In this document: positions 8,343-17,455 of the stretch, piece by piece
Layout: every line of letters begins with the position of its first letter
Position numbering within the stretch: position 1 is the stretch's first letter
Assembly (NCBI RefSeq): GCF_033060595.1
Contig: NZ_CP133038.1
Span: 1,488,001-1,552,000, forward strand
DNA: 64,000 nucleotides
Direction of reading: 5' to 3'
From: Pyramidobacter sp. YE332
GTDB lineage: Bacteria > Synergistota > Synergistia > Synergistales > Dethiosulfovibrionaceae
The notes under the pieces: generated by a model
The model's database searches: none
What the model was told of the DNA's origin: nothing
Seen by the model: only the letters and a program-made list of their open reading frames with translations
Translations under genes and position numbers: made by a program

Positions 8343-8872
8343 CGTCCCCGCCTCGTTCCTTCCAGACACAGGAGCAGACTTCCGCCGCTCAGAAGCCGGC
8401 GCTCCGTGATTCGCAGCGGCGCGTAGGGCAGACGCGCAAGCTTTTCGAAGACGTGATCCACGCTCTCGCGATCGGCGAACAGGATCTCGATCCGACAGCG
8501 TTCCCGGTCCGCCGCGACGGCTTCCAGCTCCCCCGTCTCCGGCAAGGCGCCGGCGAGCGCCGTCAGGATTTCAAGCGCCGGCGCCGAGCTTTGCCCGTGC
8601 TCGATCATGGCCCTGAGCTGACCGTCGTGCGCTTCAAGCTCCCCGCACACTTCGCTCAGACGCGCCGCGGCCGCCGCCGCTTCGCGCTCCGCTTCCAAAA
8701 CCGCGGCGTACTGCGACTGCAGACGCGGCCACAGCGTCAGCGCGCAGATAAAAAACTGCAAAAAACACAAAAACATCACGGCAAATGCCCCGTATTCGCG
8801 CAGAAAGCGCTTCCATCCCGGCTCGACCGGCTCGAAATAGGAAGCCGGCAGCAAATTGAATTCAGTCTTCAT
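8339..8872 (-). CDS. PilN-like inner-membrane pilus protein
   Basis: 177 residues. The start KTEFNLLPASYF carries the short N-terminal FNLLP-type motif with which PilN binds PilM. A transmembrane helix (FAVMFLCFLQFFICAL), a coiled coil and a small C-terminal alpha/beta domain follow. It overlaps the pilM-like gene by 11 nt and the pilO-like gene by 4. Assignment rests on motif, topology and order. Confidence 0.78.
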   Translation of the reverse strand: MKTEFNLLPASYFEPVEPGWKRFLREYGAFAVMFLCFLQFFICALTLWPRLQSQYAAVLEAEREAAAAAARLSEVCGELEAHDGQLRAMIEHGQSSAPALEILTALAGALPETGELEAVAADRERCRIEILFADRESVDHVFEKLARLPYAPLRITERRLLSGGSLLLCLEGTRRGR

Positions 8873-9767
8873 GAGCGAACCTCAGCAGCAAACCGACGAC
8901 GTCGTACCAGCCGGGATCGGCCGGAGGCACGAGAGCCGCCGGACAGACTCCGTCGAAATCGATCTCCCGCGCCGCCGCGCGCAGATTGCCGAACGGGAGC
9001 GCGGCCGGCGCGGAGGCGTCTTTTGCGATATAAACCGGCGGCGCGGTCCCGCCGAAGTTTTCGGAAACATAATCCAAGGTCCTGTTTATTTCCGAACACA
9101 TCTGCGAATTCCAGGCAAACTCTTCGGCCGGGAGGGCGACGCTGCGGAAGACCAAGCCGCTCCCCTCGGAGACGAACGCGCAGTGCAGCGAACCTTCGCG
9201 TGCCATGACCAGCAGGAAACGCTCTGCGGCGATGACGGAAGCGAAAGCGCGCGTCGAGGCGACGATCTGCGGTTCCGCGGCGAAAACGCGCCCCCGCGAG
9301 CCGCGCAGACTTTCGAGAAACGGCACAACCTGCGCCTTCGCACAGGCCGCGCCCACAAGGCTCAGCCGGGCGCCGGCCGGCGCGGCCGCCTCGCAGAGAT
9401 CGAACAGCGCTTCGCCGAAATCGAACGGGAAATAATCGGAAAAACACCACGCCATGGAGGCGCGCGCCTCTTCCAGATCGGCCGCCGGCAGGGAAAACAG
9501 CTGAAAAATGCAGTCGGCCGACGGGATCCCTACGGCGAAAGGGAGCCTGCCCCAGCGGAACGCCAATTTTCTGCGCAGAAACGCGCCCAGGGCCGCCCCG
9601 TCCACCAGATGTCCGCGGCTGACCACCCCGTCGGGAAGAGAGATTTTATCGGCGTTGACGAGCCGCGCCCGTCCGCCTTCCCGCAAAAGTTCGCCGTAGC
9701 ACGCACAGCGATCGCGCAGCGCCAGCGCCGCCCCCGCGCAGCGTTCAGTTCTCCGTTTCCACAGCAT
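8862..9767 (-). CDS. PilM-like actin-fold pilus assembly ATPase
   Basis: 301 residues, no membrane segments. The fold appears PilM/FtsA-like: GVVSRGHLVDGAALGAFLRRKL is the segment in which PilM proteins set up their N-terminal lobe, and FVSEGSGLVFRSVALPAEEF and INRTLDYVSENFGG (ordinary in PilM) follow. It is diverged, with the phosphate-binding motifs hard to place, so ATP binding is not asserted. PilM is the cytoplasmic partner of PilN. Position immediately upstream of pilN supports the call. Confidence 0.75.
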   Translation of the reverse strand: MLWKRRTERCAGAALALRDRCACYGELLREGGRARLVNADKISLPDGVVSRGHLVDGAALGAFLRRKLAFRWGRLPFAVGIPSADCIFQLFSLPAADLEEARASMAWCFSDYFPFDFGEALFDLCEAAAPAGARLSLVGAACAKAQVVPFLESLRGSRGRVFAAEPQIVASTRAFASVIAAERFLLVMAREGSLHCAFVSEGSGLVFRSVALPAEEFAWNSQMCSEINRTLDYVSENFGGTAPPVYIAKDASAPAALPFGNLRAAAREIDFDGVCPAALVPPADPGWYDVVGLLLRFAHED

Positions 9768-9796
9768 CGTCCCGCTCCTTCCCCGAGCACACCGCT

Positions 9797-10159
9797 TCAG
9801 CGAATCCGCCTGGACAGCCTGACTTCGCGCGTTTCTCCCCGTCCCGGCCAGGTCACCAGGACCGTACAGATCCTTCCCTCCGTCGAAGGCGACAGGTCGA
9901 CAGAAACGTCAAACGAAGCGAAGCCGCTGGAAAAATTTTCCAACAGCTTCTCTGGCGAAGGGACCTTCCCCAACGCCTCCACTTCCTCGACGCACGAAAG
10001 CGCCCCCCGCCAGGCTTCCTGACGACGGCGAAGCTCAACGGCGGCGTGCAGGTTTTCCGTAAAGGCGGAGGCCAGCAGAGGCAGAAAAACAGCCGCGAGC
10101 GCCGCGGCGATCAGGCACTCGACCAGCAGAAAACCTTTTCTCATCTCGTCCCTCGTCAT
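9797..10159 (-). CDS. Minor prepilin, PilV-like
   Basis: 120 residues. A short basic leader ends in RKG|FLLVE, a class III prepilin cleavage site with the +5 Glu. A hydrophobic helix (CLIAAALAAVFLPLLASAF) and a small beta domain with a Cys follow. The ATG at 10159 overlaps the pilC stop (ATGA). An internal ATG at 10144, with GAGG 7 nt upstream, would give a tighter leader. It is probably a minor pseudopilin that primes assembly. Confidence 0.8.
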   Translation of the reverse strand: MTRDEMRKGFLLVECLIAAALAAVFLPLLASAFTENLHAAVELRRRQEAWRGALSCVEEVEALGKVPSPEKLLENFSSGFASFDVSVDLSPSTEGRICTVLVTWPGRGETREVRLSRRIR

Positions 10160-11379
10160 GAGAACGACCGCACCGCCTGCAAAATCGGCAGAAAGATCGC
10201 CGCGACGACGACCGCGGCCGCCAGCCCGACCGCGATGATCAACAGCGGTTCGAGGACGGACGTCAGCCGTTTGATCCCCTCGTCGAGCGCTCTTTCATGC
10301 CACTCTGCGGCCCGCAGCAACATTTCGTCCATTTTCCCAGTCTGCTCCCCCGCCGCGATCAAAGTCGCCGTGACCGGCTGCAGCAGAGCCAGTTCCCGGG
10401 CCCGAGCCGCCAGGCCGACTCCCCGGGAAGCGGCGTCGTGCAGTTCCATCAGCGTCCGGGCCATCGCGGTGTTGCGAGAAGTTTCCGCGCTGAGCTCGAG
10501 CGAACGCAGCAACGGCACGCCGGATTTCAGCAGCAGCCCCAGACTGCGCAGCGAACGCGCCAGCGCCGCTTTCGCCCGCAGCGCGCCGACGACGGGGACC
10601 TTCAGCCGCAGACGGTCGATCGCCAAACGCGCCCCGGGCACCCGGCGCAGCCCCCAGAGCGCGCCGGCGGCGGCAGCCAAGCCGGCAAACAGGAAAGACA
10701 GGATCAGCGGAAGATGTCCGCTCACGTAAAAAAGCCGAGCCGTGAGCGCCGGCATGGGAATTTTCAGACGCGCGAAAATCTCGTGGAACTTCGGCAGAAC
10801 GAAAACGAACATAACCAAAAGCACCGCAAGAGAGAAGAACAACACCAGCGCCGGATAGGTCAGCGCGGAAAAAATTTGGGAGCGCAGCCGTTCACGGCGC
10901 TCGTACCGTTCCGCCACAAGCTCCAGCGATTCGGAAAGCCGCCCGGTCTCTTCGCCGACGGAGAGCATCATCCGGTCGACCGGCTCGCCAAAACGGCCGT
11001 CTCTCATCGCCCGGCTCATGGCTTGTCCGCCGTTGACTCCCCGGCACACCCGCCGGATCTTTTCGATCATCGGAACGCAGCGGCTCGTCTCCGCAAGCCG
11101 CTGCAGGGAAACGCCCAGCGGGATTCCCGCCGCGGTGAAGAGCGCCAGCTCCCGGAAAAACAACGCTTTCTGCAGCAGCGGGATCGTGCCGATAGCGCGC
11201 AGTTTACGCCAGAGCGACGCCGCGGGCCGCGCCGCTTTTTCCGAAGCGCCGGCTTCGATCGCAAGCGGCAGCAGGCTCTGCCGACGCAAAAGCCGCGCCG
11301 CTTCCCGCGCGTTCGTGCCCTCGACCACGCCCGTTCGCAGCTCTCCGGCGGAAGACCGGGCCCGATAGGAGAATTTCAT
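10156..11379 (-). CDS. pilC: PilC/GspF inner-membrane platform protein
   Basis: 407 residues. It has the two repeated GspF domains: FFRELALFTAAGIPLGVSLQRL and KAALARSLRSLGLLLKSGVPLLRSLELSAETSRN, each followed by a helix bundle. The membrane helices VLFFSLAVLLVMFVFVLPKF, LILSFLFAGLAAAAGALWGL and LLIIAVGLAAAVVVAAIFLP are evident. PilC organises the inner-membrane platform on which PilB and PilT act. It overlaps its neighbours by 4 nt on both sides. Confidence 0.93.
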   Translation of the reverse strand: MKFSYRARSSAGELRTGVVEGTNAREAARLLRRQSLLPLAIEAGASEKAARPAASLWRKLRAIGTIPLLQKALFFRELALFTAAGIPLGVSLQRLAETSRCVPMIEKIRRVCRGVNGGQAMSRAMRDGRFGEPVDRMMLSVGEETGRLSESLELVAERYERRERLRSQIFSALTYPALVLFFSLAVLLVMFVFVLPKFHEIFARLKIPMPALTARLFYVSGHLPLILSFLFAGLAAAAGALWGLRRVPGARLAIDRLRLKVPVVGALRAKAALARSLRSLGLLLKSGVPLLRSLELSAETSRNTAMARTLMELHDAASRGVGLAARARELALLQPVTATLIAAGEQTGKMDEMLLRAAEWHERALDEGIKRLTSVLEPLLIIAVGLAAAVVVAAIFLPILQAVRSFS

Positions 11380-12470
11380 GACGTCATCGACCGGCCGTCC
11401 AGAAGACGCTTCATCTCTTCGCCATCAAACGCGCCGGCAAGGGCGGCTTCCGGCGCGATGCGCTCCTGCTCGACGAGCCGCAGCAAAGACTGTTCCATCG
11501 TGTGCATGCCGTCGCGCTGCGACGTTTGCAGCATCGTCTTCAGCTGCGCCGTGCGCGACTCGCGGATCGCGCTCCGCACCGCCGGCGTGGCGACGAGCAT
11601 TTCCGTGGCCAAGCAGCGGCCGCCCGCGCGCTGCGGGACCAGCCGCATCGCGCACACGCCCGCCAGCGAAAGCGCCGTCTGCTCGCGGATCTGCGCCTGC
11701 TGCGCCGCCGGAAAGACGTCGATGATGCGTTCAACGGCCTGGGACGCGTCCGGCGCGTGCAACGTCGCCAGCACCAGATGGCCGGTTTCGGCGGCCGTGA
11801 CGGCGGCGGAGATCGTCTCGCCGTCGCGCATTTCCCCGATCCCGATCACGTCGGGATCCTGCCTCAAAGCGTCCCGCAGGCCGGCCGCGAAGCTCGGGCA
11901 ATCGCGACCGATCTGACGCTGGTGAAGCAGCGCCCGTTTGCCCTCGTGCACGAACTCAACGGGATCTTCCAGCGTCACGATGTGGACGCGGTACGTCCCG
12001 TTGAGCCAGTCGACCAGAGAGGCCAGCGCCGTGCTCTTACCGCTCCCGGACGGCCCGGTGAACAGCAAAAGGCCGTGGCCTTTCGCGCAGAGTCTTTTCA
12101 GAACCGCCGGCAAACCGCACTGTTCCGGCGCCGGGATTCGAGCGGGGATCAACCGGATCGCCGCCGCGGGCTGGCCCATGCTCCAGAAGCAGCTGAGGCG
12201 GAATCGCCTCAGCGCGGAGGGAGCGCCGAATTCATGCGCGGCGCTGACGCTTTTATTCAGTTCCCAGTCGTCCCATTCCGCCGCGGAGAGCATCCGCCTG
12301 ATGGACGCCAGCAGCCATTCCCGGCCGACCACGGCGCGCCCGCCGTCCTCGAGCCGGCCGTCGACGCGGAACAACGGCGCGCGGCCGCAGGAAAGATGAA
12401 CGTCGCTGGCCCGGCGCTCCGCTGCTTCGTCGAACAAAGCCCACAGATCAGGTTCCGGCATGGCAATCAC
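11376..12470 (-). CDS. pilT: Twitching-motility retraction ATPase PilT
   Basis: 364 residues from a GTG overlapping the pilB stop. The N-terminal domain has ASDVHLSCGRAPLFRVDGRL. Walker A is GPSGSGKST. The Asp box TLEDPVEF, Walker B DPDVIGIGEMRD and His box ETGHLVLATLHAPDA are all intact. The PilT AIRNLIRE-type retraction motif is seen diverged near the C-terminus (AAVRSAIRESRTAQL-like region). It should hydrolyse ATP to depolymerise the pilus, and its presence argues for retractile pili rather than a pure type II secretion system. Confidence 0.93.
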   Translation of the reverse strand: MIAMPEPDLWALFDEAAERRASDVHLSCGRAPLFRVDGRLEDGGRAVVGREWLLASIRRMLSAAEWDDWELNKSVSAAHEFGAPSALRRFRLSCFWSMGQPAAAIRLIPARIPAPEQCGLPAVLKRLCAKGHGLLLFTGPSGSGKSTALASLVDWLNGTYRVHIVTLEDPVEFVHEGKRALLHQRQIGRDCPSFAAGLRDALRQDPDVIGIGEMRDGETISAAVTAAETGHLVLATLHAPDASQAVERIIDVFPAAQQAQIREQTALSLAGVCAMRLVPQRAGGRCLATEMLVATPAVRSAIRESRTAQLKTMLQTSQRDGMHTMEQSLLRLVEQERIAPEAALAGAFDGEEMKRLLDGRSMTS

Positions 12471-13981
12471 CTCACGTCGATGGCGCCGAAAACTTCTTCG
12501 TAACTCGTCACGCCGGCCAGCGCTTTGGCGATGCCGCCGCGCTCCAGCGTCCTCATGCCCTTGCGGACGGCCGCCTCGCGCAGCCTGGAGACGCTTTCCT
12601 CGCGCGCGATCAGAGCGGAGATTTCTTCGTCGACGGCGAGGACCTCAAAGATCACCGTCCGTCCCGCATATCCCCGGCCGTCGCATCGCGGGCAGCCGAC
12701 AGGCCGGTAAAACACGCTGCCGCGCGGAAGCTCCAGGCGCTCGCATTCGCGTTCGGGCAGCGCGTACGGCTGCCGGCAATGAGGGCAGAGTTTGCGCACC
12801 AGGCGCTGAGCCATCACGCCGCGCAGCGCCGAGGCCACGAGGAAGGCAGGCGCGCCCATGTCGATCAGGCGCAGCGCCGCGCTGGCGGCGTCGTTGGTGT
12901 GCAGCGTGCTCAAGACGACATGACCGGTCAGCGCGGCGCGGACGGCGAGCAGCGCCGTTTCGCCGTCGCGGATCTCTCCCAGCATGACGATGTCGGGATC
13001 CTGGCGCAGGATGGAACGCAGCGCCGCGGCGAAGGTCAGCCCGCTGCGCTCGTTGACCTGCACCTGAGTGACGCCGGAAATGTCGTACTCCACGGGATCT
13101 TCCACGGTCACGGCGTTGAACTCGGCAAGGTTCAGCCGCTCCAGCATGGCGTACAGCGTCGTGGTCTTGCCGCTGCCGGTGGGGCCGGTGTTGAGGATGA
13201 CGCCGTTGGGGACCTTCAGCAGATCCTTGATCCGCGCCAGCTCTGCGGCCTCGCAGCCCAGTCCTTCGAGCCCGCGCAGCGCCCGCTCCCGGTCGAGGAG
13301 GCGCAGGACCGTTTTCTCGCCGTGGACGGAGGGAAGCGTGGAAATGCGAAGATCCACTTTGCGCCCGTCGACGTCCCGTAAAATGCGGCCGTCCTGAGGA
13401 AGACGGCTTTCGGCGATGTCCATCCCCGCCATGATCTTGACGCGCGCCGTCACGGCCCGGTGGATCGCCGCCGGAAAACGGACCGCGTCCACAAGCCGGC
13501 CGTCGATGCGGAAACGGACCCGCGACTCTTTTTCGCCCGGCTCGACGTGGATGTCGGAGGCGCGTTCGCCGATCGCCTGAGCGATCATGCTCTCCACGAT
13601 CCGGGAAACCGGCGAAGCGTCGTCCAGACGTTCCGGCGCCGCTTCGTCGTTCCTCTCGTCGTGCAGATAATCCGCGGAGAGGCGGGCGATGCGTCCCGAG
13701 AATTGATAGGCGCGGCGGATCTCGGCCGCGAGGTCGGGAACGGTCGAGGGGACCAGCTCCACCCGCCGGCGCGTCAGCGTCTGCAGTTCATCGGCACAGG
13801 GCAGGCGCCGCGGCTCCTCCGCCATGACGCGCAGATGTCCGTCGGCAGCGATCGTCAGCGGCAGGACGCAAAGCCGCGCCGCCGTTTCGAACGAGATCAG
13901 CCCCAGCGCCTCCGGCGCAGGATGCAGCCTGGCCAGCGCCACGCGGGACGGCGGCAGAGCGCCGCTTTCCCCAAGCGTCAT
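12467..13981 (-). CDS. pilB: Pilus extension ATPase PilB/GspE
   Basis: 504 residues from the ATG at 13981. The ATG at 13990 abuts the AAGGAG and is disfavoured. An MshEN-type N-domain is followed by the catalytic core: GERASDIHVEP, Walker A GPTGSGKTT, TVEDPVEYD, Walker B DPDIVMLGEIRD, and the His box LTGHVVLSTLHTNDA. A C-terminal zinc finger holds CPHCRQPY and CPRCDGRGY. It powers pilus or pseudopilus polymerisation at PilC. Confidence 0.94.
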   Translation of the reverse strand: MTLGESGALPPSRVALARLHPAPEALGLISFETAARLCVLPLTIAADGHLRVMAEEPRRLPCADELQTLTRRRVELVPSTVPDLAAEIRRAYQFSGRIARLSADYLHDERNDEAAPERLDDASPVSRIVESMIAQAIGERASDIHVEPGEKESRVRFRIDGRLVDAVRFPAAIHRAVTARVKIMAGMDIAESRLPQDGRILRDVDGRKVDLRISTLPSVHGEKTVLRLLDRERALRGLEGLGCEAAELARIKDLLKVPNGVILNTGPTGSGKTTTLYAMLERLNLAEFNAVTVEDPVEYDISGVTQVQVNERSGLTFAAALRSILRQDPDIVMLGEIRDGETALLAVRAALTGHVVLSTLHTNDAASAALRLIDMGAPAFLVASALRGVMAQRLVRKLCPHCRQPYALPERECERLELPRGSVFYRPVGCPRCDGRGYAGRTVIFEVLAVDEEISALIAREESVSRLREAAVRKGMRTLERGGIAKALAGVTSYEEVFGAIDVR

Positions 13982-13994
13982 AGACGTCATCTCC

Positions 13995-15611
13995 TTACCT
14001 GTAGAGCGTGTAATAGATCCCCGACGACGGCGCCGGCAGAACCGACGAGACGGGAACGACAGCCGGCCCGTCCGCGCCGTTTTCCAGCACCACGACTTTG
14101 CCGTCCCGGACCGCCAGAGCGGCCGCCTTGTCGGAGAGCGTTTCCGCAGCCGCGAGCCTGCCGGGCGTCAGATCGACGACCTGCAAAACGCGGCGCTCCT
14201 CCTCCCGGCCCAAGAGGTAGAGCAGCCCGTCATAGAAAAGCGCGCTGACGACGTCATGAAAACCTTTGAGCTCCAGCCACCAGCCCCAGCCGCTGCCGCG
14301 CCAGGGCGCCGCGCTCCAGCGCAGACTTTTCAGCCCCGCCGGCGCGGCCGCGACCAGAGTGTCCGCGCCGTTCCCGCCGACGAAAGCCAGCCACAGCCCC
14401 CGGGGCACAAGGCAGGGGATCGGCGCGAAACAAAAATCCAACTCATCGAAGAGCGTTATCTTTTCCAGATCGATCCGTTCGGAAAAACGAAAACCTTCCA
14501 CCTGGCGCAGAAAAATCTGCACGCCGCCGCGGCTGTCGCAGAGCGCCACACGCTGCAAGCGCCCGGAAGAATCGTTCAGGGCCAGCGGCGGCAGGCAAAG
14601 TTCCGCGTCGCCGTCGCCCTCGCTTTGCCCCGTCAGTTTCCCGCTCAAAGCGTCGTAGCTCAGCAGCCGCCCGCGCGCGCCGGCGCCGGAAGGCACCAGC
14701 AGAGACCATTTTCCGGCGAGGGGAAACGCCAGCGGCGCCGCCGCGGCATACCCGAGCGGCGAACAGCCGTCTTCGACGCCGCCCCAGCAGAGACAGTCGC
14801 CGTTTGCCAGATCCTCGCGCCCCCAAAGAAAAGAAGGCGCGAGGGGATCGGTCACGTCGAGGCAGAAAAGGGCGCGGGCCCCCGGCCCCAAACTGCCCCA
14901 CAGCAAAATCCGTTCCCGCGAGGAAACGGTCACCCGCTCCGCCGTCAAACCGCCGGCCGTCAGCCAGGGCAGCTCCGTCGGGGACCTCGCCCGCGCCAGG
15001 GCCTCCGCCCGCGTTTTCCAGCAGAGCTGCGGCGGCGCAAAAGCCCAGCGTTCTTTTCCCGTCGCCGCGTCGAAGGCGCATATCAGCCCGTCGTCGGTCT
15101 GGACGTACAGAGAGTTTTCCGCGTCGACCATGGCGGCCGGAAACGGCGCGCCCGGCGACGCGTCCCGCAGCCGGGCGCGCCACTCGTCCCAGAGCGCTTC
15201 ATCGACGCCGAAGTAATTTCCCGCCGCGGGGTCGTACCCACCAAGCGGGCGCAGCTCCCCCGCCGCCGGCCCGTCGCGCCCGCACGGCACGACGAGCACC
15301 CGGCGCGGCGATCCGACGGACGACTCCCAGATGATCCGTTCCGTTTCGAACGCGTCGCCGAAGAGACGCTTTTGTATCTTGCCCTCGTCGCCGCAGGGAC
15401 TTGGGCGTTCCCGCCGCAGCGGCACGTAACCGCCGCGGCGTCCGTTCTCCCGGAAGAGCAAAGGCGTCCCCGTCAGTTCCCACTCCGAATTCCGCGAGAA
15501 ACTGGAAAGTTCCCGCCGGTTTACCGGCAGCGCCGGCGCCTCGGCCCGCAGACTTTCCGCCGAAAACAAAAACAGGACCGCGAGAAATCCGAGAAATCCC
15601 GGCCGCATCAT
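13995..15611 (-). CDS. PilY1-like secreted beta-propeller protein
   Basis: 538 residues from the ATG at 15611 (ATGA overlap with the upstream gene). Signal peptide GFLGFLAVLFLFSAESLRAEA. The body has repeated blade-like segments with Trp/Gly/Asp turns (NSLYVQTDDGLICAFDAATGKERWAF, ALFCLDVTDPLAPSFLWG, LVPSGAGARGRLLSYDALSGK), as in the C-terminal propeller of PilY1. The usual N-terminal vWA domain of PilY1 is absent. PilY1 proteins cap or prime pili and can act as adhesins. Call from fold signature and position after the pilW- and pilX-like genes. Confidence 0.68.
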   Translation of the reverse strand: MMRPGFLGFLAVLFLFSAESLRAEAPALPVNRRELSSFSRNSEWELTGTPLLFRENGRRGGYVPLRRERPSPCGDEGKIQKRLFGDAFETERIIWESSVGSPRRVLVVPCGRDGPAAGELRPLGGYDPAAGNYFGVDEALWDEWRARLRDASPGAPFPAAMVDAENSLYVQTDDGLICAFDAATGKERWAFAPPQLCWKTRAEALARARSPTELPWLTAGGLTAERVTVSSRERILLWGSLGPGARALFCLDVTDPLAPSFLWGREDLANGDCLCWGGVEDGCSPLGYAAAAPLAFPLAGKWSLLVPSGAGARGRLLSYDALSGKLTGQSEGDGDAELCLPPLALNDSSGRLQRVALCDSRGGVQIFLRQVEGFRFSERIDLEKITLFDELDFCFAPIPCLVPRGLWLAFVGGNGADTLVAAAPAGLKSLRWSAAPWRGSGWGWWLELKGFHDVVSALFYDGLLYLLGREEERRVLQVVDLTPGRLAAAETLSDKAAALAVRDGKVVVLENGADGPAVVPVSSVLPAPSSGIYYTLYR

Positions 15612-16213
15612 CGTTCCACCAGGACAACCCGCTCGAGCGTCACGGCATGAAGCGCGTCCGCCGCCGGTAAACGAGGACGCGCCGTGACCGCAACGCGCCA
15701 GGCCCCTTTTTGAAAAAGCGGGCGTCCCGCCTGCCTCGCCTGAAGCTGCGCGTACGACTGGCGAAAAAACAGCGGCGGCTCGCCGTCCGGCCACATCCCG
15801 CCCACCGCGGGCGGATACGCGGCGACCCTTGAATTCACATTCAAAGAGGGAGAAACGGTAAAAAGGCACCACTGAACGCGACTCTCCACCTCCGCGTCAG
15901 CCGTGGAGAACCGTCCGATGTCCGGCGGCACGGCGATCTCCAGCTGTTCCGGGCCGGCCGCAGGTGAAACCGGCATCATCCCGTATCCTCCGCGCGGGTT
16001 TTCCGGTTTGCGCTGAAAAATCCACCTCGTGGCGCGTTCAAGCGCGTCCCGCGCCGCCGCGTCAAGCTTCGCCTGCAGGATGGAATCGCCGACGCTCCGC
16101 TGCAGCCCGCGCCAGCGCGCGTACTCCAGCGCCAGCATTCCGGCCAGGGCCGAGACGACGATCAGCAGGACCGCCAGAGCGCTGCCCCGCCGCTTCAGAG
16201 TCCGAGCTTCCAT
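15608..16213 (-). CDS. PilX-like minor pilus component
   Basis: 201 residues. A basic start (RTLKRRG|SALAVLLIVV) gives a hydrophobic helix like PilX proteins, which have a weak or noncanonical prepilin site without the +5 Glu. A globular domain with TARPRLPAADALHAVTLERVV at the end follows. It overlaps the pilW-like gene by 19 nt. The W-X-Y order mirrors the pilVWXYE clusters of proteobacteria; homology is inferred from this context. Confidence 0.65.
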   Translation of the reverse strand: MEARTLKRRGSALAVLLIVVSALAGMLALEYARWRGLQRSVGDSILQAKLDAAARDALERATRWIFQRKPENPRGGYGMMPVSPAAGPEQLEIAVPPDIGRFSTADAEVESRVQWCLFTVSPSLNVNSRVAAYPPAVGGMWPDGEPPLFFRQSYAQLQARQAGRPLFQKGAWRVAVTARPRLPAADALHAVTLERVVLVER

Positions 16214-17025
16214 GTCCGCGAGGCCTCCAGCGCCTTTTCTCCGGCGGCGAACTGCACTTTGACGCCGAGCAGACGCCGCTCTTCGTCAAGGCGAAACCCC
16301 AGCGCCTGCACGCCATGAAACATCGGCTGTTCATGACTGCCGTCATGATAATCGACATAGACCGTTCCATTTTTAACGAAAACCTTCATCGCCAGAAGCC
16401 GGCAGACCGGCGTTCCCCACGGCACGGCAAGGGGTGCCCGCGCCGTCACCGTCGGAGATTCGCCGGCCGCCTCGCGGACGATCCGCACCGGCACCTCCGT
16501 CCCCGGGAACAAAAGCCAGCTGACCGACAGCCTGGCGTCCGTCGTATTTTCCTCTTTGACGGCGCCGGAAAAAAGACTTTTCACCGGAACGTTCGCTTCC
16601 GCCTGGAGCTCTTTCAGCACGACATTCCCCGTCGGCATGCAGGAGACGAGACGGAGCGTGTTCCCCCAGCCGGCGCCGGCGGAGCGGAAACCGTATCCGT
16701 CAACGGAGTCGCCGACGGAAACGTTTTTTTGCCAGAGCGACCAGGCCGGCATGGAGTACAGCGGCAGCGGGGGCGAAAACAGATCCGCCTGCCAACGTTT
16801 GGGCAGTCCGACGCCGCAATGCTTCACCGGAGTTTCCAGAAAAGCGAAAACGCGTTCCGCGCTGCTCCAGCCGGCCCCTGAGACATAATCCTCGCTGCGG
16901 TGGAAGGACTCGACGGCATTCTGCATGACGAAAAGGGCGCCGCCGCTCAGCAAAACAAAAAGAGGAAGCGCCGTCAGAACCTCGACAAGCGTCATTCCTC
17001 TTCGTCTGCGTTTTCCGCTTCGCAT
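16195..17025 (-). CDS. PilW-like minor prepilin
   Basis: 276 residues. The leader KRRRRG|MTLVEVLTALPLF carries a clear prepilin peptidase site with the +5 Glu and the usual hydrophobic helix. The C-terminal domain is large, as in PilW, with several Cys. It is the first gene of the operon: GGGGAGG lies upstream of the ATG, and a sigma-70-type promoter lies 70-100 nt upstream. It probably joins the minor pilin priming complex. Confidence 0.78.
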   Translation of the reverse strand: MRSGKRRRRGMTLVEVLTALPLFVLLSGGALFVMQNAVESFHRSEDYVSGAGWSSAERVFAFLETPVKHCGVGLPKRWQADLFSPPLPLYSMPAWSLWQKNVSVGDSVDGYGFRSAGAGWGNTLRLVSCMPTGNVVLKELQAEANVPVKSLFSGAVKEENTTDARLSVSWLLFPGTEVPVRIVREAAGESPTVTARAPLAVPWGTPVCRLLAMKVFVKNGTVYVDYHDGSHEQPMFHGVQALGFRLDEERRLLGVKVQFAAGEKALEASRTWKLGL

Positions 17026-17098
17026 CGCGCCGGCCTCCCCATCACTTAAACACGACTCTCAGCCTCATTGAAACGATAAACCCAATAAGTTATTTTTT

Positions 17099-17127
17099 AT
17101 TTTATCAGAACTGTTTTTTCTTATCAA
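17099..17127 (-). promoter_or_regulatory. Promoter of the type IV pilus operon
   Basis: Minus strand TTGATA (17122-17127), exactly 17 nt, TAAAAT (17099-17104), in an AT-rich patch upstream of the pilW-like gene. Twelve genes downstream overlap or nearly abut, so one transcript is plausible. Confidence 0.7.
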
Positions 17128-17455
17128 GAGAGACCTCTTATATTTTATGAAGAAGTTCACAAAAAATACGTTCGTTTTTGAACGCCAATGATACAGTAAA
17201 TCTGCTGATCGCATATCAGCACGGCATTCTGTCTGCTCCCGCTCTTTGGCTCTCCATAAGGAAAAACCATGCACGCCGATCGCAGCGACAGGGACGCACC
17301 GTTCTACATGTGTCGGCAGCCTCCGCAAACATGAAAGCGCGAGAACGGATCGCCGAAAGAAATCAGCGTCCCATCCTCGCGCTTGCGCCATCGACCGGTT
17401 CTTCTCCGCTCCTCCAGACGTTTTCGCCGCGAAGCGATCCTTTATGACGACGCGC
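17128..17455. other. Intergenic region, no supported gene
   Basis: About 330 bp between the pilus promoter and the 3' end of the broken DUF4143 gene. Small ORFs are present on both strands, but none has a recognisable family, a good ribosome-binding site or conserved neighbours. Confidence 0.4.

Noticed and set aside
13824-15650. 608-residue plus-strand ORF
   Set aside because: Antisense to pilB and the PilY1-like gene; composition typical of GC-rich shadows.
17065-17391. 108-residue minus-strand ORF
   Set aside because: Low-complexity, no ribosome-binding site, and it overlaps the pilus promoter.
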